DNA from: Paramecium sonneborni
Taxonomy: Eukaryota > Ciliophora > Oligohymenophorea > Peniculida > Parameciidae
Direction of reading: 5' to 3'
Length of the DNA stretch: 64,000 nucleotides
Assembly (NCBI GenBank): GCA_905182985.1
Contig: CAJJDN010000054.1
Coordinates: 487,881 to 551,880, forward strand
Below are positions 50,342-63,770 of the stretch, in pieces. Position 1 is the stretch's first letter, and each line of letters starts with the position of its first letter. The notes under the pieces are model-generated. The model was not told where the DNA came from. It searched no databases and was given only the letters and a program-made list of their open reading frames with translations. Made by a program: the position numbers and the translations under genes.

Positions 50342-51475
50342 TCAATGTCTGTTAAGGGATGTTTATGAAGCCAATGATCTAACTTAATCTTTGAAAAGTT
50401 GGATGACAACATCGATGATAGCATTTTCCTCTAAAATTATTGAATAGAATAAATACCTTATCTTCTGGCAGTTTCAGAAGCATAGAATTCTCTCTTTTCT
50501 TCTAAATCTTAAGTGGCACCAGCGACGGCATTCAATGAGTCTTTCCATAATTTAAGAGCTTTAGCTTATTAAGCCAAAACAGCTGGAAGTTACTTAAATT
50601 ATAAACAAAATTGATACAGTTTCTAATTTTTCAACAAGACCTGTTCTTCTTTCATGTTCAGAGTTCAACCAAGCAACTTCAGCATTTGTATCTGAAACGT
50701 ATTTGGCAAGAGCAAAAGCAGCATGAATTTCTTATTCTTAAAGTGTGGCAAGAGTTGATTCTAATTCAGCTTATAAATCAACTAAAATAGAAAGGACTTA
50801 TTCTCCTGTAGTTCCTTCTCTCTTAACTTCAGCAAGGGATTAGAATTTTTAGAGGGCATCTTATTAGAAAAGATGGCTATATGCAGACAATTTGTCAGCT
50901 ATTGTTTAGGCTTTTTCTACAAGTTCAACTCCAGCATTATTTGTAAGGAATCCTGCTACATCTTGTTGTAAAAGTTAAACAATTGCTACGGCATCAGCAT
51001 GATCAGCAAGGGATCTGACAAAAAGTCCATTGGCCCAACATCTTTAATCTTAGAGTTATGCATTTCTTCTTTCAATTTCAGCAAGTCTAGATTCAGCCCA
51101 AGCTAACCATTAATATCCATCCTTTAAAAATTATTAAATAATTATACTCTGATTTAAGCTTCAACATCACCTCTAACTGCGCCAAGTGCTTCCCATTATT
51201 ATTTGTTAAGAGTGGCAACATTTGTCAAATCACTAATGACTTAAGAAAAGATTTCTAAAAAGACTTAATATTATTTTATTACCTTCATCTGTGTTATTCT
51301 TTTTGTCTGCAGCAGCTTAGACTTAAACATTCTCTGTCTTAAGATCTCTCAAGAGATTGTAAACAGATTCGACTGCATCATTTCCTCTGGTACCTGTTTG
51401 AAGAAGTACAGCGAATTTATTTGTGTCTGTAGCTAATACAGCTGCCAATAAGCAAATCGCGATGATTACTCTCAT
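50342..51475 (-). CDS. Trichocyst matrix protein (second gene)
   Basis: Second member of the trichocyst cargo family. Starts MRVIIAICLLAAVLATD, a signal peptide. The body is Ala/Gln/Glu-rich helix: NDAVESVYNLLRDLKTENVQ, ISDLTNVATLNKQQWEALGA, WLAWAESRLAEIERRNAQLQ, HADAVAIVQLLQQDVAGFL, VLSILVDLQAELESTLATLQ, EIHAAFALAKYVSDTNAEVA, NSEHERRTGLVEKLE. It ends VRSLASQTSLNRH. Four or so introns of 24-34 nt interrupt it; one at the 3' end is gtatttattctattcaat...ttag. The sequence differs clearly from the gene at 38074-39257, so the two are distant family members, not recent copies. The product is processed and packed into trichocysts. Confidence 0.9.
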
Positions 51476-52306
51476 TATTTAATTTTATTATCTAAAAAAC
51501 GGGTTTCATAATTTTGTTTATATTCCTTCATTTTATACTTAAAATTCATATTTTTTAATATATCCTTTCAAAATATCTTTTAATCCTCATCTCTTTTCTA
51601 TTACCAACTCTTAATTTATTTAAATGTCAATCTACTCATTCCATATAGTAAATTCAATCATCATTTTCAATAAAAATTTATATCATTATATCTACATTCA
51701 AAAATACTCTGCATTTTCATTTTTATTATAATACTTCACTTATAATTTAAATTTATTTTCCTTAATCATTCTCAAAAATTTATAATAACTTTTTATTTTG
51801 CTAATTAAATTTTATATCTTCTCTACTTACTATTATTATTATAAATTTTATTTCTGCAATAATTTGATTAGATTTCTAATTATTTTTTTAATAGAAAATT
51901 AGATTTGTTGATATCTCAATAGAATATAAAATATTGATCAAATTAGATTAATTGTTAAGAAGATTTCAAAATTTAATTTTTTATAAATTTATAGACTATT
52001 TTGTGTTTTAGTTAAAATAAAATTTCTATATTACTTAAATTTTTAATAATTTATAGAATATATAGAAATTTTGGTTTAAAATTTTGATTTTTTTAAATTA
52101 TAGAAATGATTTTATGTTTACAATTGATGGGATAGAGGATTGATCTAAAATTTATTGTTATAATTATAAATATCTTGTAATAGAATAAATGAAGTTCAAA
52201 TAATTCATATAATCATCATGGATATAGTCAAAATTAAAATTGAAATAAGTTAAAAAGGATAATTGAAAATAGTAAATCAATAGATATAATTTAAATAAAT
52301 TATTAG
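51476..52306. other. Divergent intergenic region before the Ca2+ channel gene
   Basis: About 830 bp, AT-rich. Only tiny frames, such as a 25-codon one from about 52190. It must hold the promoters of the trichocyst gene (minus) and the channel gene (plus). Confidence 0.5.
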
Positions 52307-55300
52307 ATGAAATAAGAGGATCTTAACTATTTGACTTATGGATCTGTTATTTCAATATCACATGTATAGGATGATCACTCTTTCATAACAACAGATGGTT
52401 TTGCCAAGCGAGCAGTTTTTTTAAAGAACTTTGTACTAATATAGCATTTATATAAATAAGCATCATATAGATGTCGTTGACACAAAATAGTTAGGGAAAA
52501 TGAAAAGTCGACCATATTATAACACATTATTTTAGATATTTCCAAAATTTACAAATAATACCAAATAGGAAATTTTAAAGGAACTAATTGGAGAAGAATA
52601 AGAAGAGGAAAGTTTACCAGCTATTCAAAATATTTTAGAAAGCATTTAAAAATAATAGAAAGTAGATGAAAAGACAATGATATCGAAGGATTAAATATAG
52701 AGTTTCTCTCAGAAGTTATTATAAGAGTTTAAATATAATCTTGACACATTTGAAAAAGTATTCATATTTCTAATGAATTTAGTCGAAAGCGCATAAGGTT
52801 TCATATAAATCTCATATTTAATTGTTGCATTTAGCATCATCAAAATTTTTAGCTTGTCATTAAAAAGAGGCTAGAGTAGAAAGTTCAAATTACAAAATAA
52901 CTTTGGATGAATTACCTAGTGATTCATCATTATTTAAAATTTTACCAGCATATAAATATTAGAAAGAAGGAGAATAAGTAATTTATGCAAGTGATATTGT
53001 ATATATTGTAAGAGCAACATCTTTTATGAATAAATTGACATTTTTACATGCTTCTCAAGAGATGGGTAATTATGGCAAGAGTTAAAGAAAAAAGAAAAGT
53101 GATGAAGATCTAATGGCCTATAAAAATGATAAGGATATTATAAAAAGAGAAGTAAATGCTGCATTAGATGAAGAGAATTAAACTTAATGGAGAATTTCAG
53201 TATATTCTGATTATGTTCCTGAAACATCAGGATTTTTAAAATGTGGTGATGTAATTTGGTTGCATCATTCTGAAACTAATACAACTGTAGCTGCTACTAG
53301 AAAAGGTAAACCTGTTGATTAAAAGAATTTTTAATCATTTAATTTAGTTGAATGGTTAAAAGTTGAAAATGTCGAGTTGAATGTATTGAATGGTTCAACT
53401 AAAGAAAGTTATGATGAATATACAGGAGATACTCATTCTATGTGGATTATTGAATCTGAAATTTATAAAGAAGGAGGAATTGTAGTATTTGATAAAAAAT
53501 ATAGATTTAAACATTTCACATCTGGATTATATTTATCAGGAACCAAAGATAAATTTACATTAGATAAATAAAGAATTCCTTAAACATTATTTTATTTTAG
53601 TTAATTAAGAAATTCTAAAGTCAAAGAAAAATATGTCAAAAGAGGTAATTATGTTTATATTTGTCATGATAAATATGTACCTTCTGGTACTAACAATAAT
53701 GAAGATAATAGTTTTTGGGTTGATATTCAATATGGAAAAAATTAAAGATTATATCCAATTCTTCATCAAGAATTACATAAAACTGATCAAAGTGTTTTTA
53801 AACTCTATGCTAGTAGTAGTAATGATGTTTGGGAGATTTCATTTGTATTAAGTTGTGCTAAGACACTTACAAATTATCTTGATGATATTTAAAGATTAAA
53901 ATGGGAAAATGATGTTTAGGATAAAGAAATTCTTAAAGATCATTTATTAAAAATTTAAACAACAAAATAATGCATAGAAGATATAAATAATTTTTGTAAT
54001 AATAGATTAATAAATTCAACTCCTGAATAAAAATATGGAACTATCAATCCATTCAGATAAAAATTATTAAAGGAATAATATTATATTGATTTATTAATAA
54101 AAATACTAGTTTAACAATTAAAGCCTGATGATTTAATAGTTTGGAGTAGAAGATTTATGATTATTTAAATGCAAGATATATAATAATAATAAGAAAAAAT
54201 GAGTAATACAGAATAAACAAATAAAAAATAAGGATTAAAAGATCATGAAGTTTTGGCTTATATTGCTTATAAAATAAATATGAATCAATCTATTTATACA
54301 CTTTTAACTTCTATTTGTAAATAAAATCCAGAAAATGAGAATTACACTTTTGATTTAATTGGACATTTTTTAGAACATTGTAGATATATACCTGAAGCAA
54401 TTAAATGTATGATCTCAATAATAGGAAATAATTAAGAATTGCTTAATTTGTTATCAGCAAATATGAAAATTGAATATAATCCAAAAGAGTAATAATTGTT
54501 TGAGCCTGATGAAGAAAAATTGTAGTTGCATAATAATAAAATATAAAACAATTTTCTAATTTTTTTCTTAAATTTATTAGAAACAGAAGAATAAGCACAT
54601 AAGGCAGATTTTTTAACATTCTTAAGAGAAATGTGTATATACAATAGTTAAGGAATTAATTAAAATTAAGAAGCCATTTATAAATTATTAAAGAAGCATA
54701 ATCATAAAAAGATTTAATTGATTAAAGATAAAGAGGATCCAGATAAAATATCATTAAAAGATGGAAAACTAATGATTCCATTTAAATTATAAAATGATCC
54801 TAAAGAAATGTATTTTATAAATGAATAATTGTAATTTTATGCTGATGTATCATATGGAAGAAATCATTTATGGAAATAAGAATTAGAATAGTATTTTAGT
54901 AAAGATTTTCTATTTTAAAATATTTGGTAGGATGATGGGAATAAAACATATGCAGTACTTTAAGCAGCATTATGTAAGATTGCAATGAGTCTTTATATTG
55001 ATCATGATCCACTAAATAGAGTCTAATTACCTAAATATTGTAATCTCTATAAGAGTATTGATAAACCAATAGAAGCTCATTAAGTGAATGTTTATACATC
55101 TTTAATTGAAGATTTATTTAAATATTTATAGGAAAATAAATAATAGATAGTTGAAACGCTTGATCCAAAAGATAGTGGAGACAATAATAAAGATTATGAT
55201 GCATTGGATGGAAATGATGAAAAGAGTTTATTGATAAATGAATTATTATACAATTCTTGTTAAATGATGTAATTGGTTTTAGAATTAGATGTATTTACAT

Positions 55301-58300
55301 TTTTAGATAAAGAATCAAATTTTTATTATAAGTAGATAATAGATATTGTTATTCATTACTTCTTTTATGATTTTAATTAATTATCATTAATGAGAAGTGT
55401 ATACAAAGTTCAAAAATAAGAAATAACTTAAAGAAAATAAAGGAAGGAAGTAAATCCTTTAGGAATAGGTTTAAATTTAGGAGCTAATTTAATAAGTATG
55501 GCAAATCCAATGAATTTAAATTTGAATATATTTGGATCAGATGAAGAATAAAAATCAGAATCTGAAGAGGAAGAATAGGTTGATGAAGGTATTGTAGATG
55601 ATGTTTAGATGTATACTAATCCTTTGATGAGAGGATTTATTAAATTAGAAAATGAACTTTAGAGTTCACTAAAAACAAGAGAAGAAACTGGATCAAGTTC
55701 TTTGGAAATTAAAATTAAATTGACTTTATGTGATATAATGGATAGATTTTTAGATATGAGATAAAATTATTTAATGTTAAATAGTTTAGCTTTTTTTAAA
55801 AAATAAATTATTGATAAAATCTAAGAAGCCATTCAATAAATAAAATTACCAAAAGAAAAAGAAGAATTATTGGCTGGATTAACAGAGGAAGATTTCAAAT
55901 TTTAAAAGATTTAATTATTTGTTTAAAGAAAGACAGATTCAAATTTATTAGGATTATTACCAAATATAGCTAAAACAGGTTTAAAAGATGTAGATGAAAA
56001 AGAAGAGAAATAAGATGCATTTGGAATTGGAGCATTAAATTTCTTAAATAAATTAGCTGAAACTAAACCAGAATCTGAAGAGTTTAAAGTATTTACATAG
56101 AATTAGATGTTAATATATGATTTAGATTAATACTTTTCATTAAATTTACCTTAGGAAGATATAAGTAAAATATCAAATCCGATTGGAGTTGTGTTACCTT
56201 TTTTATTAATAAACTTTTCGTAAATTCATGAAGAAGAATTAGAAAAAAGATGTTTGGCAATAATTATGAGATTATTTAATTATAGAGAGGAACTTTGTAA
56301 TAATTTATTAAAGTTATAACTTGTAAGTGATCCAGCAAAAAGTAGGTTATATGAATTTCTAAGTGATAAAGTCTTAAGATTAAATCAATTAATTGATAGA
56401 TCTGAAGTATGGTTAGCTGAATATCTCAAAAATATTAAAAAGAATGATTTAGAGGAAACTTTAGATATTATAGATAATTTTAGATAAGGATTTTTCAAGG
56501 ATACTTAAATATCCTCAAAAATAATATCAGGAACTTAAGAGATAGATTAAGAGAAATAAAATTTAATGAATGCTTTAAAAATTTATGTTCCTATTTTGAA
56601 TTTGATTCGAGATTAATTATAATCATTGGATTTTCATCTTGATAATTTAAAAGATATCTAAAGAAAACAAAGACTAGCTTAATTATTTATTTATGCATTT
56701 TAATTTTTAACTAATTTCTGTAAAAATAATCATGAAAATTAAATATTGTTATCATAATATATCAATTATTTTGAAAATATGCATTTAGAAGTAGGATAAA
56801 TTCCTTTGATTTGTGAAATATATAAAGATAACCAAAAACTTTTGACATCAATAAATAGAAATGATAGAGTTTTTCATAGATTTGTAGAATTAATTTATTA
56901 AAGTGGAAGAAAAGCATAGTTCTTAGACTTTTTTTTAACAATTATAAAATAAGGAAATAAATATATATTTGATAATTAATTACTTGTATTAAATACATTT
57001 TTAGAAAAAGAAGAATTGTTATTTACAGAGAAGAATGAATTTATATTTGATGGGGATATATAATTATAACATTCAGATTTACTATCAGATTTAGGATCTA
57101 GTCCTCCTATGAATTAACCATTTCTTTATCATTCAAAGTTACTAGATTTATTATTATAATGTACTTAGATACAAGTTATTGAAGGTGATTAAAAGGATAA
57201 TTTTACAATAAATATTGCTAAATTAAAAAAGAAATTTACTGTTTAATATATTATGTAATTATTATGTAAAACAGATTCTTTTACAAATAGAAATCCATCT
57301 ATGTAAGAGTAAGGATTTGGATTAATAAAAAAATAATTATGGATATTTTTTATGCATGTACATATTATAAGTGAGAAAAGTCATAATGTTGGAAAAGAGA
57401 TTCAAAATGATATACTTAAAGTTATAGAATTTGAAATGAAAAGATTAGAACATATTACATTTGAAAGCTTTTTAGTGAGATATTTTGATTTTTTAATAGA
57501 TGCTATTTTACCATTATTTACAAATTATTTAATTAAAAAACAATAATTGATTCATTAGGATGATGATGATGATGGAAATGATTAAGAATAAAAAGATATT
57601 GCTGCTTTATAACAATTTGCTAAAATTCTATCATCTAAAATATTAAATTTTGGAAAGTATATAACAAGAAAAAAGCATGTTGTTAGTTTGATTGAATTTT
57701 ATAAATATTTTCCATTAACAAATATGGGAAAATGTTGTTCATCTGCATCTGTTTAAAGTTAATAAAAATAGATAGAAGATTTAGGAGAATTTAATAGTTT
57801 AAGAGATATGTTATCAAATATATAAGCTGGAGCTAATGATATTTATTAAACAGATCCTAATGAATAAATGATTTAAGAATAAAATGGAATTTAATAAAAT
57901 GCTGGAGATATTCATGCACCTAAAACAATATTTTAAAGCAATGCTGTTAAATCAAAGATAGGAATAATGTCAGCACTTTCTTCTAATAAAAAATAAAAAG
58001 AAGAATCTATAATTGAAGTTGAAGTTGAATAAGGGGAAATAGAAAAAATATCTTTTGCTTGGGAAGAGTTTGTTAATCATTTATGTTTAAGTGAAAAAAG
58101 TAAAACTCATATTTAAGAAGAAATTCAAAAGTTATCAGAAGCAATTGTTAAATTTGAATAGTATTTTGGGAATCCAAGTGATAAAAATGATAAGAATGAA
58201 AAAATATTAAAAGTTGAATAAACTTTATTATTAAAGAAATTGATTAAGTTTTTAAGTTATGCAATTAATAATAACTAAAATAATAAATCAATTATTACAC

Positions 58301-61300
58301 TTTTAGGAGTTTTAAGAAAAGTTATTGAAGGAAAACCAAAAGAAGAAAATAAAGAAGAAGTTAAAGCTGAGGATGAAAATGATGAAATGGAAGAAATGCA
58401 AACTTTATTTAATAAATTAGGAGCAACTAGAATGGTATTAACTGTTTTAAGTGAATCAATCAATCTTGATAGTGAAATGTTAAGGAATTTCTTGATGTTT
58501 ATTAATACTCTATTATCAGGGGGTAATAATAAAGTTTAAAGAACTATTTTTGAATTTATGAAAACATATCCAAAAAGTGAGGTTATATTTAATAGATTAA
58601 ATAATGTAATTTAAGCTTAAATAAAATAAATTACCATGAAGGCTAAAGATAAAAAGGCTGAAGAGCAATAATAAATGAATCCAGTTTAATAATCAGAAGA
58701 TAATAATATATAAGAATTAAAATAGTAATAAGAATTAGAATTATTATTAACACAAGTTCTAAGATTTTTATAGAATTGTTGTGAAGGTCATTATTTAGAT
58801 TTATAGAATTATATTCGTTTACAAACAAACTCAAGAAATTCATATAATATGATTAATTAAGTAGCTGAATTACTATTAACATATTATTATAAAGATAAAG
58901 CATAATATGAAAATATGGTATTATGTTTAGATACATTAAATGAATTAGTCTAAGGTCCTTGTCCTGAAAATTAAATAGCAGTTGCAGATTCTAAATTCTT
59001 TGAAATAGCTTCAGATCTATTTGGATCAAGAAAAGATAAGGATGCAGCAAATAAAGCTTAAACTATGGCATCTAACATAAAAACTTCAAAAACATAAAGT
59101 AGTAAAATGATGACTTTTAAAACTTCAAGATATTAAAAATAATAAAAGGGATCAGAATTAAAAGTTTGGTAAATTGAAAGAATGCAAACAAAATGTTTAA
59201 TTTTAATATTATCTTTGATTGAAATGAGAGAAATATCAGATTCAAATCCAATTATTAAAAGAATTATGAGACATTTAACACCAAGTTTATTATAAAAACA
59301 TATGGTCAAATGTTTTGATAAATATGAAAAATAATGTAAAGAAGGTTATTAAATAGAGGTTTTAGATAGAATAAAAGAAGATCCAGAATCTGTTAAATAA
59401 GATGAAAAGGCAAAGGAAGAAAAATATTATGAATTAATTTTATAAAAAGGTTTTTATATCTACTTTTTAATGAGTTATTACATGCAATCAGAGAGGAATG
59501 TTGAAAATTAATTTGTTTAGATGTATAGAGCTAATACAAGAAAAAAGTTAAAATAAGATAAAGGAACATTAGAAGATCTATTATTTGGAGATAATATTGT
59601 AGGATAATTAGTCAGTTTTGTAATGTCATTTGTAAATAGTTGGATTGATTTAATGAATTAAATTAAAAAAGAAGCTTAAAAATAGATGGCTGGTTAAAAT
59701 TTGACATAAGAATAATTAGATAAATAAGAAAGAGAAAAAAAAGCTGAAAAAATTAAATTAGTAAAGAAAGCTTTTGATTTTTTTTATAAAAATAGTGCTT
59801 CTATTGAAGTAATTAGAAATAATGAAATTGAAATTGTTTATTTTATACTCTTACCTTATACACATAATTTGCCTAAAGAATAAAAATAGGAATTTCATGA
59901 AAATGTAGATAGATCATCTACAAAATCAAAAGTTTAATTTTTAGTTTAAGAATCAGAAAGATTAATAGAAATATGTGAACATGAAGAATAATTAAGAAGA
60001 ATTTTTTAAAGATAAAAGTTTTTAGCTCTATTTGCTAATTATGTGAAATTATGGAAAGATTTGGCATTCTTATTTACATTATTGTTAAATCTATTTATCA
60101 TAGGATCATTTGCTTAAAATGAAGAAGGAAATAGAATAACTGATTTTAGATTATTTAGAGATGAATAATATTCACCACAATAAACAAGAAATATTTTCTT
60201 GATTTGTGGTACAATTATGGCTTGTTGTTCTATATTTGTTGTAGCTTTTTTTTTATTTAAGAATGCTCCTTTAATAATTAAAAAGGCTTGGAAAACAAAA
60301 TTACCTTTTGAAGATAAGTTTACATATTGGCCAATTTAATTGATCTATAAATTATTTAAATTATTGGCAGTACTATTTTACATTCTCAAAGAAATAGAAG
60401 TTGTATATTATTTAGCCTATGGAACATTAGCTGTTATAGGAACAGTATTGCATCCTTTTTTCTTTAGTTTTCACTTAACAGAGATTTTGATCCGTTATCC
60501 AACATTAAAGAATGTTATTAGATCTGTATGGGAACCTAAATAATAATTAGCACTAACATTAGTTCTATTTATAATTCTTGTATACGTATATGGACTTATA
60601 GCATATACATTCTTTTTCGAAGATTATAAAGGAAAATGTTAATCTACATTATTTTGTTTTTTATTTACATTTGATTGGACATTTAAAGCTAATGGTGGAG
60701 TAGGAGGATACCTATCAGATTTAGAAGATGAAAATGTTGTAGATAAATATCGTGTTGGTAGATTTGTATTTGATAACACTTCAAATATTTTCTTAGTTAT
60801 TATTATGGTTAATATTGTGGCAGGAATTATTATTGATACTTTTGGATCTTTAAGAGAAGAAGAAAGTGATAAGGTTAGAGATATTGAGGATAAATGTTTT
60901 ATTTGTGGAAATTTAAAAACTATTTTTGATAGATTATCAGACTCATCATCTATGGGAGGTGGCTTTGATCATCATATAAAAGTTAATCATTATATGTGGA
61001 ATTATGTTTTTTTTATGGCATATCTCAAATATAAAGATCCAACTGATTATACTGGAATAGAGTAGTTTGTATGGGAAAAAATATAAAGAAAAGATTTAAC
61101 TTGGTTTCCATTTAATAAAGCTAGAGAATTATAAGACCTTAAATAAGATGAAGAAGAAGAATCTAAAAAAATAGAACGCATTTCTACTGATGTATTATTT
61201 ATTTATATTTTTAAGATGGGTAATATAATGGATTAAATGAGATAAGCTAGTTAAATGTTGAATTCCATCAAAAATAGAAAATAATTAACAAATGCTTCTA

Positions 61301-61323
61301 AATAACATGCTGATTAGTTATGA
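52307..61323 (+). CDS. ITPR: IP3-receptor-type intracellular Ca2+ release channel
   Basis: Giant tetrameric Ca2+ channel of internal stores. Two introns (52433-52460 ending AAG; 52758-52782) leave 2,987 residues; the last exon alone is 8,541 bp. N-terminal domain: YLTYGSVISISH, NTLFQIFPKF; MIR region: IQLLHLASSKFLACHQKEAR, ITLDELPSDSSLFKILP, SGFLKCGDVIWLHHSETNT, YRFKHFTSGLYLSG. A long helical RIH-type solenoid follows, with acidic insertions. C-terminal pore: TM segments around 60080-60640, selectivity loop NGGVGGYLSD (animal IP3Rs have GGGVGD), then IFLVIIMVNIVAGIIIDTFG, the CFICG zinc motif and HHIKVNHYMWNYVFFMAYL, matching IP3Rs closely. The C-terminus has a coiled tail. In Paramecium such channels serve contractile-vacuole, cortical and exocytotic Ca2+ signals. 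Confidence 0.95.
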
Positions 61324-61330
61324 AAAAAAA

Positions 61331-63174
61331 TCACATTAATTATGATTCAAAATATAAAGCTATTTTACTCTTCAATTTCAATTCTGATTTTAAATTTTTA
61401 ATAAATTCCATAGATGAACAATCTATGATAAATCTTTCAATTAAATCAAATTAATTGAATATTTAAATTCCATGATCAATTTCTTCTTTTGATATTTTAA
61501 TTCCCTTCAAATCTAATGTTAGACGTTTTAATTATTTTAATTTTTAGAGTCCAATATAAAAATTATTAAAATTTAGATTTTGTGTTCTATTAATTATAAG
61601 TATAATAATATTACTTATTTAATATAATTGTAATATTCTTCACTTCAGAAAAATTACCTAATAATTGAAATAATTTATCAAATTGTTCCTAATCTATCTA
61701 TTAATTATAAAGATTAATTTTGACTGTTAAAATTTGATATTTCTAAATTTACTGAGAAGTACTTTGAAATTATTCTTCTGTGATTTTATTTATATACAAA
61801 TAAGTCATCTGTGTTTTTTCTATTTAATTTAAGATAGCTGATTCAAATTTAATAATTGCAGTTTAATTAGCCATAAAATATAATTCTCTTATATCTGCTC
61901 TTTCTTGAGGGGATTATTTAAGACTAAACATAATTATTTATGCTATGACATCCCTTACCTATATTAAATTTATTAAAATACCCATACATAAGTTATACTT
62001 AATTGGCAAATTTATCTACTTAAGTACATGAATGAATTCCGTCCAATTATCTATTTGTGTATAATAAAGCTGCCTTCAAAATACAAACTCCAAAATGCCA
62101 ACTATCTATTAATTTTCCATTTTATTATTATTATTAAAAATATTAACTCAATTTCTCAGGAGGATAATAAACAATATCATCTTCTTATTCTTTTCCAACA
62201 GCATGTCCTTCTAAAAGATATTTTTCCTTATATTTTTCATTAGGTTCTTGTATCCCTGCTAATTTGATACTGTCATTTTTTATAATTATTGATGTACAAA
62301 AAATTCTATTCGGAAATATATTGCGTTTATGTAATTGCATAAATGCTAATAAAATCTTTTAAATAATATTTAAAAGTTCATCTAAACTAAATGGTTTATT
62401 TATATTTTTTCGATCTTTAATGACATCATCTAAATTCTATCCTCCAAATTCTTCAAAAGAGAAAATCTTTACAGCTTCTCCTCTGTAATTTTATTAATAG
62501 AAATTACTAAAAATGTTGGATTTCTTACTTATTTTTGGTTACCTAATTTAACCAAGTATATTATCAACAAAATTTCCTTTAGGTCTTATATAGAATATGG
62601 AATTCACTTATGTAAATAATGTATAATCTAGAATATTTAGATGTGCTTTCATATATGATTGAAAGAGAGAATCACATTAATGTTTCATAACATAAAATTT
62701 ATGCAAAATTATTTTCTTACCATTATTACTATATAAGGTAGTTTTACCAAATAATGTTTTCTTTAATACTCTTTCTTTTTTGAGATATTTCAAAATTTCA
62801 GATTTTGAACTTACATCTTTTTATAATTCTTATTGTCTGATAGTGTCAACTCCTTCTCTAAGAAAATCAAGTAATAATTTTTGATTAGGAGGAGGTGATT
62901 TAAGAAGTTATTAAAAATATTCCCCTATCATTTATTCGCGTTACTTTATCAATATTTTTTCTTCAAACCATCCCTTTAAAACATCTTTTTTAGGAAATTG
63001 AGGAAGCTATGTTTAATTAATAAATACTTAATAATTTATATTGTATTCCTGCAAAGCATTATGAAGTTCAAGTAAGAAACTATATCTAACTCGAATATCT
63101 CTTTAATCCAGCGTCATAAGATCTATTATACGAATTTTATATAAGACATTATCTCCTGTTGTTTCATAACCCAT
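61331..63174 (-). CDS. PX-domain protein with pseudokinase and repeat tail
   Basis: Starts MGYETTGDNVLYKIRIIDLM. The first 120 residues form a PX (phosphoinositide-binding) domain: RYSFLLELHNALQEY, the basic/proline loop QLPQFPKKDVLKGW, IKQREQMIGEYFQQLLKSPP and LLLDFLREGVD. A kinase-like region follows (NIIQKILLAFMQLHKRNIFP, where HRD is absent; IIIKNDSIKLAGIQEP in place of DFG; YYPPEKL; GKLIDSWHFGVCILKAALL), so all catalytic motifs are lost. The C-terminus (QFDKLFQLLGNFSEVKNITI, LKQLKRLTLDLKGIKISKEE) resembles short leucine-rich repeats. Ends before TGA at 61331-61333. Introns inside the C-terminal third are not fully resolved. Stops of this gene and the channel gene are 7 bp apart. Likely a membrane-bound scaffold. 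Confidence 0.75.
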
Positions 63175-63488
63175 TATTTTGATTTCATATTACATTCTTT
63201 ATGTATTTTAACAATTCAATTATATTTTATTTATATTGAAATAATTCAATATTTATTTTATTGAATAAGACATTTTAAAAGGCTTTTAAAACTATATCTA
63301 ATCCTAAAATCATCAATTATCAACTTAAATAATTATATTAAATTGAGCTCCACAATTTTCAGATTTTTATAAGAAAAGCAAAATAATTTAGAATGTTGTC
63401 TAAACTTGTAATCCATATTAACTAATTTTTATGTTATAATTGAATTTTTCTTGATCTTTTATTTTATTAAGAATTTTATTATTAATGA
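63175..63488. other. Divergent AT-rich intergenic region
   Basis: About 310 bp between the PX gene start and the next small plus-strand gene. Nothing recognisable. Confidence 0.45.
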
Positions 63489-63770
63489 ATGAAATTCTTG
63501 TCAAAAGAAGTGAATAATTTAGAACTGAAATTCGTAAATAAAATTTAGAACAAAGAATTTAGCAAAAACAGATTTGATAAAAACCTTCTTATAAATGAAT
63601 ATAGTAATTTAATAGATTTTGAACTTAAATACAAAGATCATATAGAAAAGCAAATTTAGTTAATTCTTTAAAACCCAGATGATTAAAACATATAAAAACT
63701 CATCTAATTAGTGTAATAGTTAAGTGCAAAATATAGCGATTATATTATAGATCATACAGAGAGTTATTGA
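63489..63770 (+). CDS. Small hypothetical protein
   Basis: An intronless 93-residue frame starting MKFLSKEVNNLELKFVNKIQ and ending IIDHTESY. It is Asn, Lys, Gln and Ile rich and predicted helical (LIDFELKYKDHIEKQIQLIL, then LIQLVQQLSAKYSDY). No domain recognised. Composition is more protein-like than the competing frames on this stretch, but so short a gene remains tentative. Confidence 0.5.

Noticed and set aside
62028..62243. Plus-strand frame of 71 codons starting MNEFRPIIYL
   Set aside because: Antisense to the PX-pseudokinase, whose minus-strand frame explains the stretch.
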